Shown here piece by piece: positions 51,085 to 60,705 of a stretch of 64,000 bases of DNA (position 1 is the first letter of the stretch; every line of letters begins with the position of its first letter). Position numbers and translations under genes: made by a program. This DNA is from an uncultured Ruminococcus sp. (GTDB lineage: Bacteria > Bacillota > Clostridia > Oscillospirales > Ruminococcaceae). The stretch spans positions 62,001-126,000 of the forward strand of contig CAJTWE010000004.1 of assembly GCA_910579955.1 (NCBI GenBank). Reading direction: 5' to 3'. Below the pieces are notes generated by a model. The model was not told the origin of the DNA. It was given only the letters and a program-made list of their open reading frames with translations, and ran no database searches.

Positions 51085-51661
51085 TCAGAAACAGCATTTG
51101 ATCTTCAAACAGCTTTATTGTTCCATCTGTATTTGTGCGGATATTGTAGGTAATATACTTACCGTCGGATATATGCTGTGAAATATAATTTTCATCACCG
51201 CTAAGTTCCTTAAGCATATTATACAGATTGACAAGATCCATGCTTTCCTCATCATCTATTGTATAATAGCTCTTGACCTCGACCTCTTCTATCGTATAAG
51301 GAACGTCCTCCTCTGCGGCAAATTTCGAGTTCATATCCACAACAAGGCCGTCCATTCCCAAAATGCCTTGATAAAGTGACTCCACAACAAAATCAGTATA
51401 GAGATCAAGAGTAGTGTCATCAAGAAGCTTCTCGTCCTTTGATTCAAGGGCGTAGAAATAGTCGGACAGCGTTTTTACCTCCTCCGGAGAGAAAAATCTT
51501 CTGTCGTAGGTTATGGGAACGTTGCCGCTATGTGTATCTGTAAGCATAGTTGCACCGTAAGGCAGGTCTGCTTCTGAGTAATTCGGTTCATTACTATCAG
51601 AACAGCCTGTTAAAACAGCCGCAATCATAACACCGACAAGACACAAGTGCCATTTTTTCAT
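51050..51661 (-). CDS. Hypothetical lipoprotein (203 aa)
   Basis: A signal peptide with lipobox (AVLTGC, Cys near 20) is followed by an acidic soluble domain. EEVKTLSDYFYALESKDEKLLDDTTLDLY resembles the start of NTF2-like or DUF-type extracellular domains, but no family was confirmed. The ATG at 51661 follows AAAGGAAG at a good distance; a start 18 bp further upstream is less likely. A probable promoter (TTGACA, 17 bp, TACGCT) lies at 51696-51724. Confidence 0.8.
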   Translation of the reverse strand: MKKWHLCLVGVMIAAVLTGCSDSNEPNYSEADLPYGATMLTDTHSGNVPITYDRRFFSPEEVKTLSDYFYALESKDEKLLDDTTLDLYTDFVVESLYQGILGMDGLVVDMNSKFAAEEDVPYTIEEVEVKSYYTIDDEESMDLVNLYNMLKELSGDENYISQHISDGKYITYNIRTNTDGTIKLFEDQMLFLINVDGAYVVCS

Positions 51662-51695
51662 AACAAAACTTCCTTTCATAAAAATTTGCTCTTAT

Positions 51696-51724
51696 AGCGT
51701 ATCATATTTTTTTGATAATGTCAA
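51696..51724 (-). promoter_or_regulatory. Possible promoter of the lipoprotein gene
   Basis: On the minus strand TTGACA (51719-51724) and TACGCT (51696-51701) are 17 bp apart. The -10 box is poor, so the call is weak. Confidence 0.4.
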
Positions 51725-51815
51725 TGATTTTTATGTAATACTATGAAAAAAATAAGCTATACACAAATACATAACAAAAAATAGAGTTCTTTTTTCGTTA
51801 AACAGAAAAAAACAG

Positions 51816-51844
51816 TTGACGAAATGGCGATTTTCGTGTATCAT
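51816..51844 (+). promoter_or_regulatory. Promoter of the GH25-manA-glucokinase genes
   Basis: TTGACG (51816-51821), 17 bp, TATCAT (51839-51844), about 75 bp before the GTG start of the lysozyme gene. Confidence 0.55.
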
Positions 51845-51918
51845 ATATAAAGAGATGACTAATATGATTAAAGAGACAACAGCGGTATATCCGCAGAAAT
51901 ACACGGGTGATATAAAAA

Positions 51919-52737
51919 GTGAGTAAAAAAAGCCAAAGTAAAACGGTATCTTATATAAAAAGATGGATTGCCCTTATAATTGTAATAGCTATTCTGTGCC
52001 TTTTAGGATATGCAGGATTTCGTGTGTGGAACTTCTACCGTGCTGTAAACGGTGACATTCCGCCTCAGCTGCCCTCAGCAGAGGAATATCCTGTGAGAGG
52101 AATAGATATTTCTTATTATCAGGGCGAAATAGACTGGGAAGAGCTTGCTGCCCATGAACACGTCTCCTTTGCATTTATAAAAGCTACGGAGGGCAGCAAG
52201 CATCAGGATGAGCGCTTTACGGAAAACTGGAATAATGCCAGAAGTGCAGGCGTTTATGTAGGTGCATACCACTTTGTAAGCTTTGAAACGTCCGGAGACA
52301 CTCAGGCTGATAATTTCATATCTCTTGTTCCCAAGCAGGCAAACAGCCTGCCTCCTGTACTGGATCTTGAGCTTTATAACGAAGAGGTTATGGCAAATCC
52401 GCCTTCAAAGGCAGAAGTACATGAAATACTTGATGCTATGATAGAAAAGCTTGAAGCATACTACGGCGTGAAGCCCATTATATACACTTCATCTAATCTA
52501 TATATGAAATATCTTCTAGGCTCATATACCGAACATGATCTGTGGATGAGCAATACAAGCTGTGAACCTCTTGCAAATTGGACCTTCTGGCAATACAGCT
52601 TTGAAGGAATGCTTCCGGGATTTTCCATGGACAACATACCTGTAGATCTTAACGTATATAATGGCAGCGAAAAGGATTTTTACAAAGAGTTTGGCCTTTC
52701 ACCTGATTTTGCAGTCTATAAAAAGGAGAATGTCTGA
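51919..52737 (+). CDS. Membrane-anchored GH25 lysozyme (272 aa)
   Basis: This muramidase cleaves the beta-1,4 bond of peptidoglycan. An N-terminal membrane helix (about 15-38) is followed by the GH25 barrel with RGIDISYYQGEIDW near 60, FAFIKATEGS near 85 and the catalytic Asp/Glu pair in PVLDLELY near 144. The start is GTG at 51919 with a weak GGGTGAT site. The stop overlaps the manA start by 1 bp (TGATG), so wall turnover and mannose-6-phosphate metabolism genes are coupled here. Confidence 0.9.
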   Translation: MSKKSQSKTVSYIKRWIALIIVIAILCLLGYAGFRVWNFYRAVNGDIPPQLPSAEEYPVRGIDISYYQGEIDWEELAAHEHVSFAFIKATEGSKHQDERFTENWNNARSAGVYVGAYHFVSFETSGDTQADNFISLVPKQANSLPPVLDLELYNEEVMANPPSKAEVHEILDAMIEKLEAYYGVKPIIYTSSNLYMKYLLGSYTEHDLWMSNTSCEPLANWTFWQYSFEGMLPGFSMDNIPVDLNVYNGSEKDFYKEFGLSPDFAVYKKENV

Positions 52738-53723
52738 TGACCGAACCGCTTTTTTTACAGAGTACGCTTAAAGATTATATCTGGGGTGGAAACAAACTCA
52801 AAACACTTTTCGGAAAAGAATTAGATAGTGAAAAAATCGCCGAAAGCTGGGAACTATCCTGCAATGATGACGGCCCGTGTACTATTTTAAATGGTGAAGG
52901 CAAGGGTCTTACGCTTAAAGAATTCATTGAGAAACACGGTGCGGAAAATGTTCTGGGCAAACACTGCGCAGACATCAAAAACGTTCCAATAATAAAGCTT
53001 ATAGACGCAAACGAACCGCTCTCAATTCAAGTGCATCCAAGCGATCAATACGCACGAAGCAAGGGCTTTCCTAATGGTAAATCAGAAATGTGGTATGTTA
53101 TAGACGCTGATGAGGGCGCTCAGATAGCATATGGTCTTGCTAGGGGCGTAAATCATGATGAGCTTCTAAGGCGTATTGAAAACGGCAGCTTAAAAAAGGT
53201 TCTGCGTTACGTACCCGTGCACAAGGGAGATGTTTTCTATATTCCGGCAGGTACACTTCATGCAATAGGCAAGGGCGTTCTTATTGCCGAGGTACAGCAA
53301 AACTCAAATATTACCTATCGTGCTTATGATTACGATCGTACAGATGCAAACGGTCAAAAAAGAGAGCTGCATATACAGGACGCTGTTGCTGCTTCCTGTA
53401 CCGGTCCAACTAATTTAAAACAATATTGCTGCGATATGACAACTATAAAATTGCCGTGGGGTTCAAGGCGTATTCTTTGTGCTTGCGATTATTTTCTGAC
53501 ATCCCTAGAAATTGTACGCAAGAAGGTCTCATGTGCAGCGTCTCCCGATGTATACCGCCATTTTTTAATTTTGGATGGTGAGGGAGATCTTATTATTGAA
53601 GGCGAAACATATAAAATAAAAAAAGGTGACAGCATACTGCTGCCGCCGCAAAAAGTTGATTACTGCATTGTCGGACAGCTTGAATACCTTTCAACATTCA
53701 GTCTCAGTGCAGAAGATATATAA
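52737..53723 (+). CDS. manA: Mannose-6-phosphate isomerase (class I, short form)
   Basis: This zinc enzyme interconverts mannose-6-phosphate and fructose-6-phosphate. It has YIWGGNKLKTLFGK near the start, the metal motif SIQVHPSDQYAR near 96-107 with the following KSEMWYVI, and FYIPAGTLHAIGKGVLIAEVQQNS near 164-187. The length of 328 residues is normal for the Firmicute form. It follows the lysozyme gene with a 1 bp overlap and precedes a ROK kinase by 17 bp, a sugar phosphate pair. Confidence 0.95.
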   Translation: MTEPLFLQSTLKDYIWGGNKLKTLFGKELDSEKIAESWELSCNDDGPCTILNGEGKGLTLKEFIEKHGAENVLGKHCADIKNVPIIKLIDANEPLSIQVHPSDQYARSKGFPNGKSEMWYVIDADEGAQIAYGLARGVNHDELLRRIENGSLKKVLRYVPVHKGDVFYIPAGTLHAIGKGVLIAEVQQNSNITYRAYDYDRTDANGQKRELHIQDAVAASCTGPTNLKQYCCDMTTIKLPWGSRRILCACDYFLTSLEIVRKKVSCAASPDVYRHFLILDGEGDLIIEGETYKIKKGDSILLPPQKVDYCIVGQLEYLSTFSLSAEDI

Positions 53724-53740
53724 AACGGAGGAATTAAATT

Positions 53741-54682
53741 ATGAAGTATTATATTGGTGTTGATCTGGGCGGTACAAATACCGTTGCAGGCGTAGTAAAC
53801 GAAAATTACGAGATAATCTCAAAGGCAAGTGTCAAGACAAATCTGCCTAGACCGGAACAGGAAATCGCTGCTGATATTATTAAAATATCAAAGCAGGCTG
53901 TTGCCGACGCAGGTCTGACAATGGAGCAAATCGAATGGGTAGGCATGGGTACTCCCGGCATTGCCAACAGCGAAACAGGCATTATTGAGTATTCAAACAA
54001 CCTCGGCTTTGTAAATACACCTATGGTAAAATATCTTGAAGAGGGTCTTGGAAAGCCGGCATTTATCGAAAACGACGCAAACGCAGCAGCTTATGGCGAA
54101 TATGTTGCTGGTGCTGCAAAGGGCGCTAAAAACGCTGTATGCATTACTCTTGGCACAGGCGTTGGCGGCGGAATCATTATTGACGGCAAGATCTACTGCG
54201 GTTCTAACTTCGGTGGCGCTGAGATAGGTCATACCGTTATTTCTGTTGACGGCCCTCAGTGTACTTGCGGCAGAAAGGGATGCTTTGAGGTTTATTCCTC
54301 TGCAACAGGTCTCATCCGCATGACAAAAGAAGCTATTGCTGAAAATCCTGACAGCTCAATGGCTGCGGAAGAAAAGATCAGCGGCAGAACTGCTTTCGAT
54401 CATATGAGAAAGGGCGATAAGTCCGCAACTGAAGTTGTTGACAAGTACATCAAGTATCTGGCAGCAGGTATTACAAATACCATCAACATCTTCCAGCCTG
54501 ACGTTCTGTGCATCGGCGGCGGCGTATGCAACGAAGGCGATCCGCTGCTCGTTCCTATGAAGGAGATCGTAAAGAAAGAGAATTACACAAGAAATTCCCC
54601 GAAGAATGCTGAGATCGTAATTGCTAAGCTCGGCAACGATGCTGGAATTATCGGTGCTGCTTTTCTCGGCAATGCAAAGTAA
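53741..54682 (+). CDS. ROK-family glucokinase (313 aa)
   Basis: The product phosphorylates glucose (or a related hexose) with ATP. It has the phosphate motif GVDLGGTNTVAGVV at the N-terminus, NDANAAAYGEY near 108 with the catalytic Asp, and the ROK zinc motif GHTVISVDGPQCTCGRKGCFE near 160-180. The ATG follows GGAGG at a normal distance. It is probably glucokinase (glcK), with fructokinase or N-acetylmannosamine kinase as alternatives. Confidence 0.9.
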   Translation: MKYYIGVDLGGTNTVAGVVNENYEIISKASVKTNLPRPEQEIAADIIKISKQAVADAGLTMEQIEWVGMGTPGIANSETGIIEYSNNLGFVNTPMVKYLEEGLGKPAFIENDANAAAYGEYVAGAAKGAKNAVCITLGTGVGGGIIIDGKIYCGSNFGGAEIGHTVISVDGPQCTCGRKGCFEVYSSATGLIRMTKEAIAENPDSSMAAEEKISGRTAFDHMRKGDKSATEVVDKYIKYLAAGITNTINIFQPDVLCIGGGVCNEGDPLLVPMKEIVKKENYTRNSPKNAEIVIAKLGNDAGIIGAAFLGNAK

Positions 54683-54724
54683 TTTTAAATATTTTAAACA
54701 GAAGAAGAATTTGCGTAAAAAAAC

Positions 54725-54753
54725 TTGCAATTTAAGTATTAATCTGTTATAAT
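54725..54753 (+). promoter_or_regulatory. purA promoter
   Basis: TTGCAA (54725-54730), 17 bp, TATAAT (54748-54753), about 50 bp before the purA ATG. No riboswitch fits in the short leader. Confidence 0.65.
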
Positions 54754-54805
54754 GTAAGATGGCAGTGAAAAGCTGCTAAAAAACTGAATGAAAAGAGGTA
54801 CTATC

Positions 54806-56080
54806 ATGCCTGCTAATGTAATAGTCGGTTCTCAGTGGGGCGATGAGGGTAAAGGTAAAATTATTGATATTATGGCGTCCCGTGCGGATGTTGTAGTTCG
54901 TTCGACCGGAGGAAATAATGCCGGTCATACAGTTGTAAACAATGGTGAAGTGTATAAGCTTCATCTGATACCATCCGGTATTCTGTATCCAAACACCCTT
55001 TGTCTTATCGGTGCCGGCGTTGTTCTTGACCCGAAAGACTTTATATCCGAGCTTGACAGCCTGGAGAGCCGTGGTATTTCTACTGCTAATCTGAAAATTG
55101 ACCCACGTGCCCATGTGGTAATGCCATGGCATATCACACTGGACGGACTCTCTGAAGCATTCAGAGGAAACTCCGACATCGGCACTACAAAAAGAGGCAT
55201 TGGTCCTACATATATGGATAAATATGAGCGCAGCGGTCTGCGTATCTGCGATCTTATCAATCCTGAGCTGTTCGCTGCAAAGGCAAAGTCTGCCGGCGAA
55301 CTGAAAAATGCAATCATTACAAAGGTTTATGGCGGCGAAGCTTTCGACTTAGACGCTGTTATTGCTGAATACATCGAATATGGTAAGAGACTTGCTCCTT
55401 ATGTTGACGACGTATCTGTTCTCACCTATGAGGCTCATAAGGCTGGAAAGAAAATTATGCTTGAGGGCGCACAGGCTACACTTCTGGATATTGACTATGG
55501 TACATATCCTTATGTTACATCTTCACATCCGGTATCAAGCGGTATGTGTGCAGGTGTAGGCGTTGGCCCTAAAATGATCACAAATATCATCGGCGTAGCA
55601 AAGGCTTACACTACAAGAGTTGGTAAAGGTCCATTCCCTACAGAACTTGACGATGAGACTGGCGACAATATCCGTAACAAGGGCGGCGAATTCGGCACAA
55701 CTACAGGCAGACCAAGAAGAACCGGTTGGTTTGACGCTGTGATCGTACGCCATTCAGTAAGAGTAAACGGTCTGGATGGACTTGCTATCAATAAGCTCGA
55801 TACTCTGGCAGGTATTCCTGTACTGAAAATGTGCGTAGGATACGAAAAGCCGGACGGTACTATTCTCAAGGATTTCCCAGCATCTCTGGAGGAACTTGCT
55901 GACTGCAAGCCTGTATATGAAGAATTTGAAGGCTTTAACGAAGATATCAGCGGTCTTACTGAATATGATCAGCTTCCTGAAAACGCTAAAAAGTACATCG
56001 CAAGACTTGAAGAAGTTTGTGAGTGCAAGGTCGTTATGGTTGGCAACGGTCCTGACAGAACTCAGATTCTGGAAAGATAA
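54806..56080 (+). CDS. purA: Adenylosuccinate synthetase
   Basis: The enzyme makes adenylosuccinate from IMP, aspartate and GTP. It has the P-loop-like GSQWGDEGKGKIID near 8-21, GGNNAGHTVV near 37 and TTTGRPRRTGWFD near 298. The length of 424 residues is normal. ATG 54806 follows AAGAGGT; an upstream in-frame ATG at 54788 is less likely. It is monocistronic with its own promoter and terminator. Confidence 0.96.
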   Translation: MPANVIVGSQWGDEGKGKIIDIMASRADVVVRSTGGNNAGHTVVNNGEVYKLHLIPSGILYPNTLCLIGAGVVLDPKDFISELDSLESRGISTANLKIDPRAHVVMPWHITLDGLSEAFRGNSDIGTTKRGIGPTYMDKYERSGLRICDLINPELFAAKAKSAGELKNAIITKVYGGEAFDLDAVIAEYIEYGKRLAPYVDDVSVLTYEAHKAGKKIMLEGAQATLLDIDYGTYPYVTSSHPVSSGMCAGVGVGPKMITNIIGVAKAYTTRVGKGPFPTELDDETGDNIRNKGGEFGTTTGRPRRTGWFDAVIVRHSVRVNGLDGLAINKLDTLAGIPVLKMCVGYEKPDGTILKDFPASLEELADCKPVYEEFEGFNEDISGLTEYDQLPENAKKYIARLEEVCECKVVMVGNGPDRTQILER

Positions 56081-56123
56081 TAAGGCTAATAAAACTCTAA
56101 TTAAGCTAATCAAGCAAAAAATC

Positions 56124-56166
56124 AAGGCTTTCTGTCCATGCTAAAGCGGGACAGAAAGCCTTTTTT
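56124..56166. terminator. purA terminator, also usable by the opposing gene
   Basis: AAGGCTTTCTGTCC and GGACAGAAAGCCTT form a perfect 14 bp stem with TTTTTT after it and an A-run before it. It sits between convergent genes. Confidence 0.85.
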
Positions 56167-56168
56167 AT

Positions 56169-57644
56169 TTATTCTGTTTTTTCGATCTCTTCAAGAATCT
56201 TATCAACAATTTCGGTGTCGCTTAGTTCCTCTTCTTTTTCTTTGTAAGAATCGCCGCCGGAATCGTTTGATTCTGAATTATCAGGTTTATCGTTTTTCTC
56301 GTCATGTTCGTCTGATTCTTCCTCATTTTCAACGGAAGATTCTTTCTTATGAATGCGCTCGTCTATTTTATCCATAACGTTTCCAAGACCGTTTTGTAAT
56401 GTGCTTCTCAACTTAGAAAATATTTGGTTGGTTTTCTCTCCTACTACCGGAAATATTGGCTGTTTGTTTTGATTATCATTACTACTGTTGTCATCGCCAA
56501 CCTCTGCCGCATCTGCGGTCTTTTCACGGAGGACAGTGTATAGAACAGACATAAACGGAACTCCAACTATCATTCCAATTACGCCGAACATTCCGCCGCC
56601 AACTGTTACGGCAAACAAAATCCAAATTGCAGGCAGTCCAACAGAGCTTCCCACAACTCTCGGATAAATAAGATTGCTGTCTATCTGCTGCAAAACAATT
56701 ACAAATATTACAAACCATACAGCCTTCCAAGGATCTATCATAAGATAAACCACTGCACCCGGTATAGTTCCGATTATAGGGCCGATTATAGGAATAATAT
56801 TCGTAACACCTACAATTACGCTTATCATTATAGCATATGGGAAACCAAGTATAGTCATGCCAATGAAGCAGAGCAATCCGAGAATAAGTGCTTCAATAAG
56901 CTGACCGGATACAAAGTTAGAAAATGTATTGAAAACAAGTGAGCTGTAATGAGAAATGCGATTATAGCCTGTCTGTGAAAAGAACGTCTTGATTATACGT
57001 CTTGCCTGCCTTTTAAGCTTTACTCTTCCTGCAAGCATATATACCGAAAATGCTACGCCCAATACTATATCAGTGATAATTCCGGCAAAACCGCTTGCCC
57101 ACTGACCAATCTTTTCCATAACCTCCGGCATATAATCAGGTATTTTTGAAACAACTGTCGAAATCTGAGAAATGACATCGTCAACATTAAAGTTAAATTT
57201 ATCCAAAAATCCAGTGCCGTCCTCGCCTCTTACAAAGTCCATAACATTTTCCAAGGCGTGCTGCATATTGAGCATATACGTCGAAAACTTTCCTGTAAAT
57301 TCATCAATGCTGTTTATGAATGACGGAACAACTATCCATATAAGTCCTGTCAATATACCGAAGAAGAATATATAGGATAACAGGACTGCAACACCATTAC
57401 AGGGAAATCGCTTGCCTTCTGTGAGCTTTTCAAGAAGTTTTTTTATCTTTACAACTGGTCCGTACAACACAAAAGTCAAAACAATACCTATAAAAATAGG
57501 ACGCAGTATACCTAAAAGACTTCCGATCCATCCAATAATATTTTCAACACGCATTAGCACAAATGCAAGCAATATAAGTGCAGCCCCACTGAAAATGAGC
57601 GTAATGGCCAGCGTTTTATTGATATTGTGTTTTCTCTTTGGCAC
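56169..57644 (-). CDS. AI-2E family transporter (491 aa)
   Basis: This is a PerM/YdiK-like membrane protein with about eight helices. The conserved segment GVTNIIPIIGPIIGTIPGA lies near 285-303, followed by DSNLIYPRVVGSSVGLPAIWILFAV-type sequence. A long acidic hydrophilic C-terminal tail (about 385-491) is unusual. The transported substrate is not known; the name comes from one member. The start is GTG at 57644 with AGAGGAG upstream. It follows metH by 18 bp and ends the ung-metF-metH operon. Confidence 0.88.
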   Translation of the reverse strand: MPKRKHNINKTLAITLIFSGAALILLAFVLMRVENIIGWIGSLLGILRPIFIGIVLTFVLYGPVVKIKKLLEKLTEGKRFPCNGVAVLLSYIFFFGILTGLIWIVVPSFINSIDEFTGKFSTYMLNMQHALENVMDFVRGEDGTGFLDKFNFNVDDVISQISTVVSKIPDYMPEVMEKIGQWASGFAGIITDIVLGVAFSVYMLAGRVKLKRQARRIIKTFFSQTGYNRISHYSSLVFNTFSNFVSGQLIEALILGLLCFIGMTILGFPYAIMISVIVGVTNIIPIIGPIIGTIPGAVVYLMIDPWKAVWFVIFVIVLQQIDSNLIYPRVVGSSVGLPAIWILFAVTVGGGMFGVIGMIVGVPFMSVLYTVLREKTADAAEVGDDNSSNDNQNKQPIFPVVGEKTNQIFSKLRSTLQNGLGNVMDKIDERIHKKESSVENEEESDEHDEKNDKPDNSESNDSGGDSYKEKEEELSDTEIVDKILEEIEKTE

Positions 57645-57662
57645 TTTAAACGCTCCTCTCTC

Positions 57663-60029
57663 TTATCCAAATATCATTTTTGCAATGTCTACAGTGCGTT
57701 TAGCATCCTTTGCATAAAAATCTGCATGAATCTCTTCTGCATATTCAGGTGTTAGAACCGCACCGCCTACAACTGTTTTGCAGTCGGGGAGCTTCTCATT
57801 AAGAAGAGCGATAGTATCTCTCATTGAGCCAAGTGTTGTCGTCATAAGAGCTGAAAGTCCTACTAGTGAAACATTATGCTCTACAGCAACATTAACAACC
57901 GTTTCAGGTGGCACATCCTTTCCAAGGTCAATAACTGTATAACCGTAATTTTCAAGAAGAACCTTGACGATATTCTTGCCTATATCGTGAACATCTCCCT
58001 TTACGGTTGCAAGAATTATCTTTCCCTTGCTTACAGGGGTTTCCTTACTGATTGAAAGCTTTTCCTTTATAGCGCCAAATGAAGCCTGCGCTGCACCAGC
58101 TGTTAGAATAAGCTGAGGAAGGAATATCTTTCCCTGCTCAAAAAGCGTACCGGCTTTATCAAGGGCAGGTATAAGCATATCATTTATTATTGCCATCGGC
58201 TCGTTATCCACAAGCAGCTTTTCCGTAATTTTAGCGGATTCATCTGCAAGTCCGTGAGCTAATGCATAGCCAAGATCAGGCTCTGTATTTTTATCAGAAA
58301 TAGGCGCTGCTTTTACCGGTGCAGCCGAGCCATACGCTTCTATATATTTTACAGAATTTTTATCAAAGCAAGTGAGCACCTTATAAGCTCTTACAGCCTC
58401 AGCCATTGAAACTATATTGGGATTCATAATCGGCAGGTCAAGTCCCATCTGCATTGCCATTGTAATAAACGTTCTGTTGACTGCTTCACGATTTGGAAGT
58501 CCAAAAGAAATATTTGATACACCAAGAACCGTTTTAAGTCCCAGCTCTGTTTTTACACGATGAAGAGCTGCAAGAGTCTCCCCTGCGCCTGTCTGTTCTG
58601 CTGAAACAGTTAAAGTCAGACAGTCAATATAAACGTCTCTTTTTTGAATGCCAAATTCTTCTGCTCTTTTGAGGATCTTCTTTGCAATAGCAAATCGGTC
58701 GTCTGCCTTTTGAGGAATACCTTTTTCATCAAGAGTAAGCCCAACTACAGCTGCACCATATTTTTTTACAATAGGGAGAATAGTCTCAAGAGATTTTTCT
58801 TCACCATTTACAGAGTTTACTATAGGCTTGCCGTTGTAGACACGAAGGGCAGCTTCTAAAACCTCCGGATCTGTAGAGTCAAGCTGCAATGGCAAATCTC
58901 CCACAGACTGAAGCGCCTTTACTGTACGAACCATCATATCTTTTTCATCAATGCCTGGAAGTCCGACATTTACATCAAGAATATCTGCTCCTGCTTCTGT
59001 CTGCTGCAAGGCTTGTTCTAAAATATAGGAAATATCATTTTCTCTTAATGCCTGCTGAAAACGCTTTTTACCTGTAGGGTTTATTCGCTCGCCTATCATG
59101 CGAGGCTCTGTAATAGTTACAACAGATGTTGCAGAGCACACAGCAGCCGGTATATCTTTTTGAGGAACATCATTAAGCTGCATGCTGTCAAGCTTTTCAT
59201 AAGCAGCCTTCATATGTTCAGGAGTAGTGCCGCAGCAGCCTCCGAATATTCTAACTCCAAGCGCTGCAAAATCTGTCAGAGCCTCTGCAAATTCCAAAGG
59301 CTCTACTAAAAATTCTCCTGTAACAGGGTCGGGCAGCCCTGCATTTGGCTTTACAATAACAGGCAGATTTGTCCACTTGCATATCTCTTCTGCCACAGGA
59401 TAAAGCTCCTTTGGTCCCAGAGAACAATTCACGCCAATAGCGTCTGCGCCAAGCCCCTCCATAGTAATAGCCATAGCTGCGGCGCTGCATCCTGTAAAGG
59501 TTCTGCCGCTTGCTTCAAATGTCATGGTAACAAGCACAGGCTTATCACTGTTTTCCTTTGCCGCAAGAAGAGCTGCTTTTGTTTCATAAAGGTCGGTCAT
59601 AGTTTCAATAACTATAACATCAGCCTCGCTTCCTGCTAAAATCTCTTCACGGAAAATATCGTAGGCTTCTTCAAAAGTAAGCGTTCCAAGAGGTTCAAGC
59701 AGCTGACCTATAGGCCCTATATCAAGAGCTACAAGTACATCTGTACCCTCTGCTGCTTTTTTAGCGTTTCTTACGCCTGCCCTTATGAGTTCCTCTACCG
59801 TTTTGCCTGTTTTCTTCATTTTCAAACGGTTAGCACCAAAAGTATTGGCATAGATAATATCCGAGCCGGCATCTATATATGCCCTATGAACTTTCATAAT
59901 ACGTTCAGGCTCTGTGATATTATAAAGCTCCGGAATTGCTCCGGCAGGCATACCGTCCTTTTGCAGCATAGTACCCATACCGCCGTCAAGACGGATATAT
60001 TTTTTCTTATTTATAAGCTCTTTAAGCAT
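57663..60029 (-). CDS. metH: Cobalamin-dependent methionine synthase, without activation domain
   Basis: The enzyme methylates homocysteine with methyl-tetrahydrofolate through cobalamin. The homocysteine domain (1-300) has RLDGGMGTMLQ and the zinc ligands GVNCS and GGCCGTTP. The pterin domain (about 305-575) has IGERINPTGKKRFQ. The cobalamin domain carries GDVHDIGKNI near 678 with the axial His. The reactivation domain is absent and is supplied by the separate upstream gene. The length is 788 residues. The ATG at 60029 overlaps the activation gene stop by 8 bp. Confidence 0.95.
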   Translation of the reverse strand: MLKELINKKKYIRLDGGMGTMLQKDGMPAGAIPELYNITEPERIMKVHRAYIDAGSDIIYANTFGANRLKMKKTGKTVEELIRAGVRNAKKAAEGTDVLVALDIGPIGQLLEPLGTLTFEEAYDIFREEILAGSEADVIVIETMTDLYETKAALLAAKENSDKPVLVTMTFEASGRTFTGCSAAAMAITMEGLGADAIGVNCSLGPKELYPVAEEICKWTNLPVIVKPNAGLPDPVTGEFLVEPLEFAEALTDFAALGVRIFGGCCGTTPEHMKAAYEKLDSMQLNDVPQKDIPAAVCSATSVVTITEPRMIGERINPTGKKRFQQALRENDISYILEQALQQTEAGADILDVNVGLPGIDEKDMMVRTVKALQSVGDLPLQLDSTDPEVLEAALRVYNGKPIVNSVNGEEKSLETILPIVKKYGAAVVGLTLDEKGIPQKADDRFAIAKKILKRAEEFGIQKRDVYIDCLTLTVSAEQTGAGETLAALHRVKTELGLKTVLGVSNISFGLPNREAVNRTFITMAMQMGLDLPIMNPNIVSMAEAVRAYKVLTCFDKNSVKYIEAYGSAAPVKAAPISDKNTEPDLGYALAHGLADESAKITEKLLVDNEPMAIINDMLIPALDKAGTLFEQGKIFLPQLILTAGAAQASFGAIKEKLSISKETPVSKGKIILATVKGDVHDIGKNIVKVLLENYGYTVIDLGKDVPPETVVNVAVEHNVSLVGLSALMTTTLGSMRDTIALLNEKLPDCKTVVGGAVLTPEYAEEIHADFYAKDAKRTVDIAKMIFG

Positions 60030-60705
60030 TGCCGCAATGAACTCCCTTTCTTCTAAGCTGGCAACGATCTCGCATATCGCAAAATTCACAGCCCTGCCGT
60101 TTCTTTGGCAAAGGCGTATCTGATATGCCGATAATTGCAGTCACTGATTTTGTTGGTATCAATATGGACGAATCTGTTACAGTAAGTCCTATTCTTCTAT
60201 GCGCATCCAGTTCGGTGATAAAATTCTCCTGCAAATTTATCGGAAGGTCTCCGTATCCCGGACTGAAACGCCATGTCATATATTTATTTCCAAGTTCTTG
60301 ACCAATAAGACGCTCCGCCTTATTGCATATCTGCTCAATGCCTGCACTTGCAAGGGCATCGGCTATAAGTGCATCCGTCATACTTCGTGCCTGTGCCTTA
60401 GCAATGAGCATATCGCATTGAGAGGAGAGCGTTGCCGCAATTAATACGGCTTTCGTGCACCCTTCTAAATGTTCTGCTATAGATTTCCCCGTAAGAGTAA
60501 CGCCTCCTGCAAAGCAATTGCCGCTTTCATCACGAGAAAGGCTCAAAACCTTCCAGACAAATCGTGGTCTTGCTGTTTTTATAAGCTCTCTTTCAACGGA
60601 ATCAATGCGTTCCATAAAGCTTTTTTCAGGCTCTGAATCACCAAAACCCATATATCTCAGAGCTTCTGCTCTGTCTATTGTTTCAAGATAAAGATCAGTA
60701 TTCAT
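60022..60705 (-). CDS. Methionine synthase activation-domain protein (227 aa)
   Basis: This is a stand-alone version of the MetH reactivation domain, needed to reductively methylate oxidised cobalamin. It has RFSPGYGDLPINLQ near 142-155 (the RxxxGY segment that binds AdoMet), SVTAIIGISD near 187 and a C-terminal Cys cluster CEFCDMRDRCQLRR. The Cys cluster may bind a metal or act in electron transfer. It overlaps metF by 4 bp and metH by 8 bp, so subunits are made together. Confidence 0.9.
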   Translation of the reverse strand: MNTDLYLETIDRAEALRYMGFGDSEPEKSFMERIDSVERELIKTARPRFVWKVLSLSRDESGNCFAGGVTLTGKSIAEHLEGCTKAVLIAATLSSQCDMLIAKAQARSMTDALIADALASAGIEQICNKAERLIGQELGNKYMTWRFSPGYGDLPINLQENFITELDAHRRIGLTVTDSSILIPTKSVTAIIGISDTPLPKKRQGCEFCDMRDRCQLRRKGVHCGNA